Source of the DNA: Shewanella intestini
Lineage (GTDB): Bacteria > Pseudomonadota > Gammaproteobacteria > Enterobacterales > Shewanellaceae
Assembly (NCBI RefSeq): GCF_018221465.1
Contig: NZ_JAAIKR010000002.1
Coordinates: forward strand, 291,956 to 355,955
Direction of reading: 5' to 3'
Length of the DNA stretch: 64,000 nt
Shown: positions 1 to 8,805 of the stretch, piece by piece
Layout: the number at the start of each line of letters is the position of its first letter
Position numbering within the stretch: the first letter of the stretch is position 1
Notes under the pieces: model-generated
What the model saw: the letters and a program-made list of their open reading frames with translations, nothing else
The model's database searches: none
Told to the model about the DNA's origin: nothing
Translations under genes and position numbers: made by a program

Positions 1-139
1 CTTTTCTCTTCATTTTCGTGCGCCACGTACTGGTCGCAATCCAAAAACTGGAACCTCAGTTGCTTTGGAAGGCAAGTATGTTCCGCACTTTAAGCCGGGT
101 AAAGAACTACGTGAACGTGTAGATGCTGTTAATCATTAA
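1..139 (+). CDS. ihfB: Integration host factor subunit beta, C-terminal end (partial)
   Basis: The first 45 codons in frame from base 2 encode the DNA-binding arm and tail of a HU/IHF protein. [11 protein letters not shown] and the [16 protein letters not shown] tail are the hallmark of IHF beta. IHF is a heterodimeric DNA-bending protein. The gene starts upstream of the window. A strong terminator follows the stop codon, so it ends its own transcription unit before lapA. Confidence 0.93.
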   Translation, partial: FSLHFRAPRTGRNPKTGTSVALEGKYVPHFKPGKELRERVDAVNH

Positions 140-152
140 TTAGTATCTGAAT

Positions 153-179
153 AAAAAGCCTCCATTTGGAGGCTTTTTT
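153..179 (+). terminator. Rho-independent terminator of ihfB
   Basis: AAAAAGCCTCC, loop ATTT, then GGAGGCTTTTTT: a GC-containing stem with a run of T, 14 bases after the ihfB stop. Confidence 0.9.
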
Positions 180-261
180 GTCTCTAATGCTAAGCAAAGC
201 TAGTCACAAGGCATAATTTCTTAGATAATCATTTTAATAAGAAATAAAGTTGGAGCGGATA

Positions 262-546
262 GTGAAATCATTTTTTGCCATTGTTATCGTTGGATTATGT
301 TTCGTTCTTGCGTTAGTTTTTGGTGCTCGCAATGAGCAAGTTGTCACCATCAGTTATTTTGTTGCTCAAGGGGAATTTAGATTACCCATTGTGCTTGCCG
401 TGGTGTTTTTAACTGGCTTCATTATCAGTTGGTTGTTTGCTTCATATTATATTTTACGTTTGAAAATACGATTGCGTAAACAGAATAAGCAATTAGACAA
501 ATTAACTTTACAACATGAGCGTCAAATAGAGGATACGGCAGCGTAA
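262..546 (+). CDS. lapA: LapA domain protein, lipopolysaccharide assembly
   Basis: Small inner-membrane protein of 94 residues. Two hydrophobic segments (about residues 2-22 and 40-62) are followed by a basic, coiled-coil-like tail rich in K, R, Q and L, the LapA/YciS architecture. The start is taken as GTG at 262, because GGAG at 252-255 sits 6 bases upstream; an in-frame TTG at 250 overlaps that site and is less likely. It lies one base before lapB, as in the enterobacterial lapA-lapB-pyrF arrangement. LapA and LapB are known to coordinate LPS synthesis and control of LpxC; that role here is by homology. Confidence 0.85.
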   Translation: MKSFFAIVIVGLCFVLALVFGARNEQVVTISYFVAQGEFRLPIVLAVVFLTGFIISWLFASYYILRLKIRLRKQNKQLDKLTLQHERQIEDTAA

Positions 547-547
547 C

Positions 548-1711
548 ATGCTGGAATTGTTATTTTTACTCTTACCAATTGCTGCTGGCTACGGCTGGTA
601 CATGGGACGACGCAGTGTCCGATTGAGTCAGAATCATCAATCAAAAAAACTCAGTCGTGATTATTTCACTGGGTTGAACTTCTTATTGTCTAATGAATCA
701 GACAAAGCCGTTGATTTATTTATTAGCATGCTCGATGTCGATGACGAAACCATCGATACGCATTTATCACTCGGTTCACTATTTCGCAAACGTGGTGAGG
801 TCGATCGTTCAATACGCATCCACCAAAACCTTATTGCGCGTCCAAGTTTAACTACCGAACAGCGCGATATGGCGATGATGGAGCTTGGCAAAGACTATTT
901 AGCCGCTGGATTTTATGATCGAGCTGAAGAAATCTTTTCCAATTTAGTTAGCCAAGATGAACACAGCGAAGAAGCTGAGACTCATTTAATATCAATTTAT
1001 CAAGTAACTAAAGAATGGCAATCTGCCATTAATATCACCAAGCGATTACCACGCAAGCGTCAACAAACGCTAAAACATACAACGGCGCATTTTTATTGCC
1101 AATTAGCCGATGAAGCTAATTGCGACACTGATAAAATAAAATTATTCCAACAAGCATTAAAACAAGATGAGTTATGTGGCCGCGCATGGTTATCTTTATC
1201 ATCCTTATATCTTGCTGTTGATGATGTTGCTGGTTGTAAAAAAGCCCTCGATAATTTGATAAAAGCTGACGTCACATTGTTTGTGGATGCCATTAATGTG
1301 GCCAAAGAAATTTATATTGACAAAAACCACGACAAAAGCGGTTATAACGATCTATTGACGTCTGCTATCGATAAAGGTGCTGGAGCCAGCGTTACCGTCG
1401 CATTAGCTGAACATAAAATGAGTTTATTACAAGACTCAGAAGCAGAATCAATGATGCTTGAAAGTTTATACCGCCATCCAACAATGCGCGGCTTCCAACA
1501 TCTTATGAAATTACAAATTAAACAAGCCGAAGATGGTCAAGCAAAAGAAAGCTTAACCATGCTGTCGCAACTTGTTGAACAACAAATAAAATTCAGACCA
1601 AGTTTTCGTTGTAATGCCTGTGGTTTTCCATCTCACAGTCTTTATTGGCATTGCCCGTCATGTAAAGAATGGGGCAGCATTAAACGCGTAAAAGGTTTAG
1701 ACGGCGAATAG
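548..1711 (+). CDS. lapB: LapB (YciM), TPR scaffold with rubredoxin-like zinc domain
   Basis: 387 residues, matching the family. One N-terminal membrane anchor (residues 1-19) is followed by a long series of TPR-type helices. A C-terminal rubredoxin-like metal site has the pairs CNACG and CPSC. In Enterobacteria LapB presents LpxC to the FtsH protease, so it limits lipid A synthesis at the inner membrane. It follows lapA by one base and is 20 bases before pyrF, so the three are probably one transcript. All four metal cysteines are present. Confidence 0.92.
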   Translation: MLELLFLLLPIAAGYGWYMGRRSVRLSQNHQSKKLSRDYFTGLNFLLSNESDKAVDLFISMLDVDDETIDTHLSLGSLFRKRGEVDRSIRIHQNLIARPSLTTEQRDMAMMELGKDYLAAGFYDRAEEIFSNLVSQDEHSEEAETHLISIYQVTKEWQSAINITKRLPRKRQQTLKHTTAHFYCQLADEANCDTDKIKLFQQALKQDELCGRAWLSLSSLYLAVDDVAGCKKALDNLIKADVTLFVDAINVAKEIYIDKNHDKSGYNDLLTSAIDKGAGASVTVALAEHKMSLLQDSEAESMMLESLYRHPTMRGFQHLMKLQIKQAEDGQAKESLTMLSQLVEQQIKFRPSFRCNACGFPSHSLYWHCPSCKEWGSIKRVKGLDGE

Positions 1712-1731
1712 TTAATAAATAGAGGTAAAGT

Positions 1732-2430
1732 ATGTCCACTAAATCAATTGTGGTTGCACTAGATTATGATAATGCAGAGCAAGCACTTTCATTGATTGAT
1801 CAATTAGATCCAAATATGTGCCGATTAAAAATTGGTAAAGAAATGTTCACTTTATTTGGTCCTGAATTTGTCAAACAAATCCACCAGCGTGGCTTTGATT
1901 TATTCCTTGATTTAAAATTTCATGATATTCCAAATACTGTTGCTAAAGCTGTTGCCGCAGCAGCTCAATTGGGTGTTTGGATGACAAATGTTCACGCAAG
2001 TGGTGGTTTGGCTATGATGCAAGCGGCTAAAAATGCGTTAGTGCCTTATGGTGATAAAGCACCATTACTTATTGCGGTAACAGTATTAACTTCTATGTCA
2101 GATGAAGACTTAGCGTTGTTAGGTATTGATGCACCAGCACATGAGCATGTTATGCGTTTGGCTAAACTGACCAAACAGGCAGGTCTTGACGGTGTAGTTT
2201 GTTCAGCGCAAGAAGCCGAACATTTGAAATCACATCTAGGACAAGAATTTCAATTGGTCACTCCAGGTATTCGTCCTGAGGGTAGCGATGCTGGCGATCA
2301 ACACCGTGTAATGACTCCTCAAAAAGCCATTGCAGCAGGTTCGGATTTCTTAGTCATTGGTCGACCAATTACCAAAGCATCAGATCCACTTGCTGCTTTA
2401 ACGGCAATATATCATTCATTACAAAGTTAA
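1732..2430 (+). CDS. pyrF: Orotidine 5'-phosphate decarboxylase
   Basis: 232 residues, normal for the bacterial type I enzyme that makes UMP from OMP, the last step of de novo pyrimidine synthesis. The catalytic [11 protein letters not shown] signature is present near residues 62-72, and the phosphate-binding end has [16 protein letters not shown] followed by VIGRPIT. AGAGGTAAAGT precedes the ATG. It is the third gene of the lapA-lapB-pyrF run. Confidence 0.97.
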   Translation: MSTKSIVVALDYDNAEQALSLIDQLDPNMCRLKIGKEMFTLFGPEFVKQIHQRGFDLFLDLKFHDIPNTVAKAVAAAAQLGVWMTNVHASGGLAMMQAAKNALVPYGDKAPLLIAVTVLTSMSDEDLALLGIDAPAHEHVMRLAKLTKQAGLDGVVCSAQEAEHLKSHLGQEFQLVTPGIRPEGSDAGDQHRVMTPQKAIAAGSDFLVIGRPITKASDPLAALTAIYHSLQS

Positions 2431-2465
2431 GAATTGATTTATCACGTAAATTGATAGGTACCAAT

Positions 2466-3017
2466 ATGGCTAATGCATTACAAGAACAGTTATTAAAAGC
2501 GGGTTTAACCAGCAAACAGAAGGCACGTGATGTAAAAACTCAACAACGCCGGAATAAAAAAGCCAAAGTTGATGATGGCAGTGCTGCGCTTAAAGAACAA
2601 ATTGCCCAACAAAAAGCGCAACAAGCCGAAAAAGATAAAGCATTAAATGAACAACGCTTTGCGCTTGCATCTGAAAAAGGTCAAGTACGCAGCTTAATTA
2701 CTGAATTTAATCAACGTGCGATTAAACTTCCGTCGGACGGCGAAATTAAATTTAACTTTACGTTAGAGAACAAAATTTATTCTTTGTATATTAATGATGA
2801 AATCCAAAAGCAATTGCTTAATGGTAGCTTGGGCATTGTTCGTCATGAAGATAAAAGTTATGTTGTGCCACATAAATTGGCAGAACGAGTAAATTTACTT
2901 GTCCCTCAATGGTGTGGCTATTTATTTGATGCCCATTCGGGTACCAGTCATGCACAAGTAACTGATGAAGACGATCCATATGCAGGTTATGAAATACCTG
3001 ATGATCTTATGTGGTAA
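2466..3017 (+). CDS. DUF2058 family protein (YaiL-like)
   Basis: 183 residues. The N-terminal half is a charged helical region rich in K, Q, R and A (MANALQEQLLKAGL, then repeated QQKAQQAEK). The C-terminal half is a small folded region with KSYVVPHKLAERV and ends in acidic EDDPYAGYEIPDDLMW. That layout matches DUF2058/YaiL nucleoprotein-like proteins of gammaproteobacteria, whose function is not established. Start chosen at ATG 2466, where the family motif MANALQ begins, rather than TTG at 2451. A 34-base inverted repeat follows the stop codon by 10 bases. Confidence 0.82.
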   Translation: MANALQEQLLKAGLTSKQKARDVKTQQRRNKKAKVDDGSAALKEQIAQQKAQQAEKDKALNEQRFALASEKGQVRSLITEFNQRAIKLPSDGEIKFNFTLENKIYSLYINDEIQKQLLNGSLGIVRHEDKSYVVPHKLAERVNLLVPQWCGYLFDAHSGTSHAQVTDEDDPYAGYEIPDDLMW

Positions 3018-3027
3018 CACTTTGTAT

Positions 3028-3061
3028 ATCGGCATTAGCAATAATTATTGCTGATGTCGAT
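3028..3061 (+). repeat. 34-base near-perfect palindrome after the DUF2058 gene
   Basis: The core AGCAATAATTATTGCT (3037-3052) is a perfect 16-base palindrome. It extends outward nine more pairs, two of them G-T, so the whole 3028-3061 element can fold as a 17-bp stem with almost no loop. There is no T run after it. It may slow or end transcription of the upstream gene, or bind a dimeric protein. Confidence 0.6.
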
Positions 3062-3207
3062 GTCCATTATTTGCAGCCATTTTCGCTCCACCCCCCTCTC
3101 TTTTTTCTATTTGCTAATTTCAGCTTTCCTATTCATCTTCGTGTTGTTCCTAAGCACAGAGCTATTGCTTTTATTTTTTCAATGTTTATAGATTATCACT
3201 TTGTATT

Positions 3208-3217
3208 TTGTCGACAA
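3208..3217. promoter_or_regulatory. Putative methylcitrate-regulator operator 1
   Basis: Perfect palindrome TTGTCGACAA, flanked by ATT and TAG. The same 10-mer recurs at 3270 and inside the regulator gene at 3469. From memory of comparative work on Shewanella regulons, this is the motif of the GntR-family propionate regulator called PrpQ. Confidence 0.7.
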
Positions 3218-3269
3218 TAGACTGTTTAAAGTAGCCCATATCCACCAAAGTGGATTAATAAAATCAATT

Positions 3270-3279
3270 TTGTCGACAA
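3270..3279. promoter_or_regulatory. Putative methylcitrate-regulator operator 2
   Basis: Second TTGTCGACAA, 62 bases after the first (about six helical turns) and 91 bases before the regulator ATG. This would be the promoter-proximal autoregulatory site. Confidence 0.72.
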
Positions 3280-3294
3280 TTTGCTCGGGTTTAA

Positions 3295-3310
3295 CTTGAC
3301 CTAGATCACA
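3295..3310. promoter_or_regulatory. CRP-like site upstream of the prp regulator
   Basis: CTTGACCTAGATCACA matches TGTGA-N6-TCACA with a perfect right half and a 3-of-5 left half. Carbon-catabolite control of propionate use would make sense; assigned by motif only. Confidence 0.4.
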
Positions 3311-3360
3311 CTTGTACGTATGGTAGTCGCCATAAAATAACAAACCATTAACGAGTAGAC

Positions 3361-4020
3361 ATGATTCAATCTCCTGCTGTCACAGTTGCAGATAAAACTT
3401 TTATTCAACTTCGCAATGATATCGTTGAAGGTGAGATTGCTGCTGGCAGTAAATTGAGCGAACAAGAATTGTCGACAAAATTTCAAGTCAGCCGCGCAGT
3501 TATTCGTGAAGCCATTAATCGATTAGAAACCTGTCATTTAGTCGAGCGTAAAGCTAACGTAGGTGCCAGAGTCGTTTCATTAACCACAGAAAGTTTGATT
3601 GAACTTTATGTTATTCGCGAATCTCTTGAGGGAATGGCGGCGCGACTTGCGGCTGTGAATATGACATCTGAAGATATTGACGGCCTACAACAATTACTTT
3701 CCCGTCATAGTGAGCAAGTCAAAGGTGGTGAATCATATTATCAAGAAGCAGGGGATGTAGATTTTCATTACCGAATCATTTTAGGTAGTAAAAACAAACA
3801 ATTAATTAATTTGCTTGTAGATGGTTTGTACCACTTAGTCAGAATGTATCGGGTACAGCTAGGAATGGTTGGTCCACGGGTGACCACTGCATTTGATGAA
3901 CATCAACATATTGCACATGCAATTACCAATAACGATCCTGAGTTAGCTGAATTGTTGATGCGCCGTCACATTATGTATTCAAAAAATAATATTGAAGCCC
4001 AATTAAATTTATACAAATAA
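3361..4020 (+). CDS. GntR/FadR-family regulator of the methylcitrate cluster (PrpQ-like)
   Basis: 219 residues. The N-terminal winged helix (about 12-75) contains LSEQELSTKFQVSRAVIREAINRLE. The C-terminal FCD ligand domain (about 85-210) carries the usual acidic and histidine metal-ligand positions (DVDFHYRII, EHQHIAHAI, RRHIMYS). It is 27 bases upstream of prpB in the same direction, so it is probably the local repressor, answering to 2-methylcitrate or a related intermediate (inference from family and context). Two TTGTCGACAA sites precede it and a third lies within its own coding sequence at 3469. Confidence 0.88.
   Translation: MIQSPAVTVADKTFIQLRNDIVEGEIAAGSKLSEQELSTKFQVSRAVIREAINRLETCHLVERKANVGARVVSLTTESLIELYVIRESLEGMAARLAAVNMTSEDIDGLQQLLSRHSEQVKGGESYYQEAGDVDFHYRIILGSKNKQLINLLVDGLYHLVRMYRVQLGMVGPRVTTAFDEHQHIAHAITNNDPELAELLMRRHIMYSKNNIEAQLNLYK
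3469..3478. promoter_or_regulatory. Intragenic copy of the TTGTCGACAA operator
   Basis: Third copy of the palindrome, 109 bases inside the regulator gene. A repressor bound here and at 3270 could loop DNA or block elongation. Codon usage alone could also create it. Confidence 0.45.
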
Positions 4021-4047
4021 CTGCGACACAAATACAAGGAATGAAAT

Positions 4048-4926
4048 ATGAGCGCTGGAAAAAAATTTCGTGAAGCTTTGGCTGCAAACCATCCATTACA
4101 AATTGTCGGTACGATTAATGCTTATTCGGCCATCATGGCAAAACAAATCGGTCATCAAGCCATTTATCTTTCTGGTGGCGGTGTAGCCAATGCATCATAC
4201 GGTTTACCTGATTTAGGCATGACATCACTTAATGATGTCCTTGTCGATGTTCAGCGGATCACCGCCGCTTGTGACTTGCCATTGTTAGTTGATATTGATA
4301 CAGGTTGGGGCGGAGCATTTAATATCGCCAAGACGATAAAAGACATGGAAAAAGCCGGTGCAGCAGCTGTACATATGGAAGATCAAGTGGCACAAAAGCG
4401 TTGTGGACATCGCCCGAATAAAGAGATTGTTTCAACAGAGGAAATGGTCGATAGAATTAAATCAGCCGTTGATGCCAGAGCCGACCCAGACTTTTTTATT
4501 ATGGCGCGTACGGATGCGTTTGCACAAGAAGGTCTAGACGCTGCAATTGCAAGAGCTAAAGCTTATGTTGCAGCTGGCGCCGATGGCATTTTTGCTGAAG
4601 CAGTTAAAACACAAGCGCATTACCTTGCATTCTCACAAGCACTCGATGTTCCCGTTCTCGCCAATATTACTGAGTTTGGTCAAACAGAATTATGGAACAA
4701 ACAACAACTAGGCGAGTGGGGCGCTTCAATGGTGTTATATCCATTAAGTGCATTTAGAGCGATGAATAAAGCCGCAGAATTGGTTTATAACCATATTCTA
4801 CAAGATGGCGATCAACGCGCAGTTGTCGACACCATGCAAACACGTATGGACTTATATGATTACCTTGGTTATCACGACTACGAACAAAAGCTTGATAATT
4901 TATTTGCTGAAGGAAAAAATAAATAA
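4048..4926 (+). CDS. prpB: Methylisocitrate lyase
   Basis: 292 residues. It cleaves 2-methylisocitrate to pyruvate and succinate, the last step of the methylcitrate cycle. The isocitrate lyase superfamily signature [10 protein letters not shown] is present with catalytic Cys near residue 119, along with Mg-binding DIDTGWGG and the phosphate-loop-like MEDQ stretch. AAGGAATGAAAT precedes the ATG. It lies between the regulator (27 bases) and prpC (50 bases), so it is co-transcribed with the rest of the cluster. Confidence 0.96.
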   Translation: MSAGKKFREALAANHPLQIVGTINAYSAIMAKQIGHQAIYLSGGGVANASYGLPDLGMTSLNDVLVDVQRITAACDLPLLVDIDTGWGGAFNIAKTIKDMEKAGAAAVHMEDQVAQKRCGHRPNKEIVSTEEMVDRIKSAVDARADPDFFIMARTDAFAQEGLDAAIARAKAYVAAGADGIFAEAVKTQAHYLAFSQALDVPVLANITEFGQTELWNKQQLGEWGASMVLYPLSAFRAMNKAAELVYNHILQDGDQRAVVDTMQTRMDLYDYLGYHDYEQKLDNLFAEGKNK

Positions 4927-4976
4927 GCAATTCAATAATAAAAATAAAATGTTAGTACACAAAAGGATGATAAATC

Positions 4977-6104
4977 ATGGTAGATAAAAAATTAGCAGGG
5001 GCAGGATTACGCGGACAAAGTGCAGGCGAAACATCGCTTTGTACTGTGGGGCAATCAGGGTCAGGTTTAACTTATTGCGGATATGATGTAGCTGATTTAG
5101 CAGAAAATGCGACATTTGAAGAAGTGGCTTATTTACTGTTTAACGCGCAATTGCCTAATCAAACTCAATTAGATAATTACATTATGCAATTAACAGCGCT
5201 ACGAGATTTACCTCAAGCGTTAAAAGAGGTATTACAACGCATACCTGCCGATGCACACCCAATGGATGTTATGCGAACTGGTTGTTCTTTTTTAGGAAAT
5301 TTAGAGCCTGAAGTTGATTTTAACGATCAGCATAAAGCAGCTAACCGCCTACTTGCCGCGTTCCCTGCCATTATGTGTTACTGGTATAAATTCTCTCACG
5401 AGGGTGTTGAAATTGATTGTGTGACTGACGAAGCCTCATTAGCTGGTCACTTCTTGAAACTGTTGCGCGGCAGAACGCCGTCAGATCAACACCGAAGAGT
5501 AATGGATGTGTCATTAATTTTATATGCTGAGCATGAATTTAATGCTTCCACTTTTACCGCGCGAGTGTGTGCCTCAACGTTGTCAGATATGTATTCATGT
5601 ATTACCGGCGCAATTGGTTCATTACGTGGACCGCTACATGGCGGAGCGAATGAAGCGGCAATGGATATGATTCAAACCTTTACATCTCCTGTGGATGCTA
5701 AAGCGAAAATGGCAGAAATGTTAGCCAATAAAGAGAAAATAATGGGCTTTGGTCATGCCATTTATCGTGAATCAGACCCTCGTAACGTGATTATCAAAGC
5801 ATGGTCTGAGAAGTTAGCCAAAGCTCATGGTGATACATCCCTTTATGATATCTCAGTCGCTTGTGAAGAATTCATGTGGGACACTAAAAAGTTGTTTTGT
5901 AATGCAGACTTCTTCCATGCTTCTGCTTATCATTTCATGGGGATTCCAACAAAATTATTCACACCAATTTTTGTCTGCTCACGCCTGACTGGTTGGGCTG
6001 CACATGTGATGGAACAGCGTTCAAATAATCGCATTATTCGCCCAAGCGCAGATTACACTGGCAGTGATTTGCGTCCTGTAACGCCAATTTCTACCCGTAA
6101 ATAA
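4977..6104 (+). CDS. prpC: 2-Methylcitrate synthase
   Basis: 375 residues, typical of PrpC and shorter than housekeeping citrate synthase. It condenses propionyl-CoA with oxaloacetate. The citrate synthase motifs LHGGANEAAM (about 220) and GFGHAIYRESDPR contain the catalytic histidines, and the active-site Asp lies in the CNADFFHASAYH region. The gene has an AAAGGATGATAAATC ribosome site. It is third in the cluster and followed by a strong hairpin before acnD. Confidence 0.96.
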   Translation: MVDKKLAGAGLRGQSAGETSLCTVGQSGSGLTYCGYDVADLAENATFEEVAYLLFNAQLPNQTQLDNYIMQLTALRDLPQALKEVLQRIPADAHPMDVMRTGCSFLGNLEPEVDFNDQHKAANRLLAAFPAIMCYWYKFSHEGVEIDCVTDEASLAGHFLKLLRGRTPSDQHRRVMDVSLILYAEHEFNASTFTARVCASTLSDMYSCITGAIGSLRGPLHGGANEAAMDMIQTFTSPVDAKAKMAEMLANKEKIMGFGHAIYRESDPRNVIIKAWSEKLAKAHGDTSLYDISVACEEFMWDTKKLFCNADFFHASAYHFMGIPTKLFTPIFVCSRLTGWAAHVMEQRSNNRIIRPSADYTGSDLRPVTPISTRK

Positions 6105-6117
6105 TAATTATAACAAC

Positions 6118-6146
6118 AACACCAAGGTTAGTGCCTTGGTGTTTTT
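6118..6146 (+). terminator. Terminator-like hairpin between prpC and acnD
   Basis: AACACCAAGG, loop TTAGTG, CCTTGGTGTT: a perfect 10-bp stem followed by T, giving an intrinsic-terminator shape. acnD continues the same pathway 15 bases later, so partial termination or 3'-end protection of prpBC mRNA is more likely than full termination. Confidence 0.65.
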
Positions 6147-6160
6147 ACATGGATGAAGTT

Positions 6161-8755
6161 ATGAATAATCAATATCGCAAACCACTTCCTGAGTGTGGTG
6201 TCGATTTTTTTGATACCAAAGAAGCGGTCGAAAATATCAGTAAAGGCAGTTATAAAACCTTACCTTATACCGCCAGAGTATTAGCTGAAAACTTAGTTAG
6301 ACGCTGCCAACCTGAAAAACTTGAATCTTGTTTGTTACAGATAATTAATCGCAAACGTGATTTAGATTTTCCATGGTATCCAGCACGTGTCGTTTGTCAT
6401 GATATTTTAGGCCAAACCGCATTAGTTGATTTGGCTGGCTTACGTGATGCTATTGCTGCAAAAGGTGGCGATCCTGCAAAGGTTAACCCTGTTGTTCCGA
6501 CTCAATTGATTGTCGACCATTCTCTGGCAGTAGAGCATGCGGGTTTTGATAAAGATGCATTTGCTAAAAATCGTGCAATTGAAGATAGACGCAATGAAGA
6601 TCGCTTTCACTTTATAAATTGGACTAAAACGGCGTTTAAGAATATCGATGTCATTCAACCCGGTAATGGCATTATGCATCAGATTAACCTAGAGAAAATG
6701 TCACCGGTTATTCAATCTCGTGACGGTGTTGCTTTCCCTGATACCTTAGTTGGCACCGACAGCCATACTCCGCACGTTGATGCTTTAGGTGTTATTGCGA
6801 TTGGCGTGGGCGGCCTTGAGGCTGAAAGCGTCATGCTTGGACGTCCATCATATATGCGTTTACCTGATATTGTTGGCGTAGAGCTAATGGGACAACGTCA
6901 AGCTGGGGTTACCGCAACAGATATTGTGTTGGCGATCACTGAGTTTTTGCGTGGTGAGCGTGTTGTTTCGACTTACCTTGAGTTCTTTGGGGAGGGCGCC
7001 GCTAACTTAACATTGGGCGATCGCGCAACCATTTCAAATATGACACCAGAATTTGGCGCAACGGCGGCAATGTTTTATATTGACGATAAAACGATTGATT
7101 ATCTACGCATTACCGGCCGCGACGAGCTGCAAATTAACTTAGTAGAACAATACGCTAAACAAACCGGCTTATGGGCAGATGAGTTACGCGATGTTGAATA
7201 TGAACGCGTACTGAAATTCGATTTATCATCTGTTGGTCGTAATATTGCTGGGCCTTCTAATCCGCACCGCAGAGTGGCAACCACACAACTTGCAGACAAA
7301 GGCATTGCTCAACCAACAACAGTTGCACAAGATGGTCAAATGCCTGATGGCGCTTGTATTATTGCAGCAATTACCAGTTGTACAAACACTTCCAACCCAC
7401 GCAATGTTATCGCGGCAGGGCTAATTGCCCGTAATGCCAATGCCAAAGGATTAACCAGAAAACCTTGGGTTAAAACCTCACTCGCTCCTGGTTCAAAAGC
7501 GGTTGAGTTATATTTAAAAGACGCCAATTTATTATCTGAACTGGAAGCACTTGGATTTGGTATTGTCGGCTTTGCTTGCACGACGTGTAATGGCATGAGC
7601 GGGGCATTAGACCCAGTTATTCAACAGGAAGTAATTGAACGCGACTTATATTCAACGGCAATATTGTCAGGTAATCGTAATTTTGATGGCCGCATTCACC
7701 CGTATGCTAAACAAGCATTTCTGGCATCCCCGCCTTTGGTTGTTGCCTATGCTATTGCCGGTACAATTCGTTTTGATATTGAACGCGATGCGCTCGGTCA
7801 GGATGAGTTTGGTAATGATGTCACTTTAAAAGATATCTGGCCATCAGATGAAGAAATTGATGCAGTTATTAAACAAAGCGTTAAGCCTGAACAATTTAGA
7901 CAAGTGTACGAGCCGATGTTTGACATTAAAGTCGAATATGGCCGTGATAACAATCCACAATATGATTGGCGACCACAAAGCACCTACATTAGACGTCCAC
8001 CGTATTGGGAAGGGGCATTAGCAAGCGAGCGTACCATGAAAGCTATGCGCCCGTTGGCGGTGCTTGGTGACAATATCACCACCGATCATTTGTCACCCTC
8101 CAACGCTATTTTACTTGACAGTGCAGCTGGTGCTTATTTAGATAAAATGGGCTTACCAGAAGCAGACTTTAATTCTTACGCTACCCACCGCGGAGACCAC
8201 TTAACCGCCCAACGTGCAACATTTGCTAATCCAAAGTTGTTCAATGAAATGGTGAAAGAAAATGGTAAGGTAAAACAAGGTTCTCTTGCGCGTGTAGAGC
8301 CGGAAGGCCTAGTCATGCGTATGTGGGAAGCCATTGAAACATACATGGATCGTAAACAGCCACTGATTATTATTGCCGGTGCAGATTACGGCCAAGGCTC
8401 ATCACGCGATTGGGCTGCCAAAGGTGTGCGCCTAGCGGGTGTAGAAGTGATTGTTGCCCAAGGGTTTGAGCGTATTCATCGCACTAATTTAGTGGGTATG
8501 GGCGTATTGCCGCTTGAATTTACCGGTGGTGAAACCCGCCATACATATCAAATCGATGGCACTGAAACTTTTGATGTTTTAGGTCAACCTAAACCTGGCG
8601 CGATGCTTAATTTAATCATTCATAAATCCAATGGCGATGAAATTAACGTGGCGGTTAAGTGTCGATTAGATACTGCAGAGGAAGTATCGATTTATCAAGC
8701 TGGCGGTGTATTACAGCGCTTTGCGCAGGATTTCTTAGCTTCTGAATCGGTTTAA
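6161..8755 (+). CDS. acnD: 2-Methylcitrate dehydratase, Fe/S-dependent (AcnD)
   Basis: 864 residues, aconitase family. The iron-sulfur cysteines appear in AITSCTNTS and GFACTTCNGMSG, with the C-terminal swivel domain YGQGSSRDWAAKG. AcnD dehydrates 2-methylcitrate, and PrpF isomerises the product so that aconitase can complete the step; together they replace PrpD, which is absent here. Start set at ATG 6161 (MNNQYRKPLPE), with GGATGAA just upstream. In-frame starts further 5' (6149, GTG 6131) fall inside or against the terminator-like hairpin. Confidence 0.95.
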   Translation: MNNQYRKPLPECGVDFFDTKEAVENISKGSYKTLPYTARVLAENLVRRCQPEKLESCLLQIINRKRDLDFPWYPARVVCHDILGQTALVDLAGLRDAIAAKGGDPAKVNPVVPTQLIVDHSLAVEHAGFDKDAFAKNRAIEDRRNEDRFHFINWTKTAFKNIDVIQPGNGIMHQINLEKMSPVIQSRDGVAFPDTLVGTDSHTPHVDALGVIAIGVGGLEAESVMLGRPSYMRLPDIVGVELMGQRQAGVTATDIVLAITEFLRGERVVSTYLEFFGEGAANLTLGDRATISNMTPEFGATAAMFYIDDKTIDYLRITGRDELQINLVEQYAKQTGLWADELRDVEYERVLKFDLSSVGRNIAGPSNPHRRVATTQLADKGIAQPTTVAQDGQMPDGACIIAAITSCTNTSNPRNVIAAGLIARNANAKGLTRKPWVKTSLAPGSKAVELYLKDANLLSELEALGFGIVGFACTTCNGMSGALDPVIQQEVIERDLYSTAILSGNRNFDGRIHPYAKQAFLASPPLVVAYAIAGTIRFDIERDALGQDEFGNDVTLKDIWPSDEEIDAVIKQSVKPEQFRQVYEPMFDIKVEYGRDNNPQYDWRPQSTYIRRPPYWEGALASERTMKAMRPLAVLGDNITTDHLSPSNAILLDSAAGAYLDKMGLPEADFNSYATHRGDHLTAQRATFANPKLFNEMVKENGKVKQGSLARVEPEGLVMRMWEAIETYMDRKQPLIIIAGADYGQGSSRDWAAKGVRLAGVEVIVAQGFERIHRTNLVGMGVLPLEFTGGETRHTYQIDGTETFDVLGQPKPGAMLNLIIHKSNGDEINVAVKCRLDTAEEVSIYQAGGVLQRFAQDFLASESV

Positions 8756-8765
8756 CTAGTTGAAA

Positions 8766-8791
8766 GGGCATAAGGATCTGACCTTATGCCC
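8766..8791 (+). repeat. Hairpin between acnD and prpF
   Basis: GGGCATAAGG, loop ATCTGA, CCTTATGCCC: a perfect 10-bp stem, GC-rich at its base, with no T run. It sits 11 bases after acnD and 15 bases before prpF, where it could stabilise the upstream mRNA or tune prpF expression. Confidence 0.6.
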
Positions 8792-8805
8792 GTATTAGAG
8801 GTGTT

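Larger units (their letters stand above)
3018..3360. other. Intergenic region upstream of the prp regulator
   Basis: 343 bases without a supported gene. It contains the 34-base palindrome, two TTGTCGACAA operators and a CRP-like site. A 69-codon open frame at 3011-3220 has no family resemblance and overlaps the palindrome. Confidence 0.7.

Noticed and set aside
3011-3220. 69-codon frame after the DUF2058 gene
   Set aside because: No family resemblance, overlaps the stop codon of the previous gene, the palindrome and an operator. It is AT-rich and chance-like.
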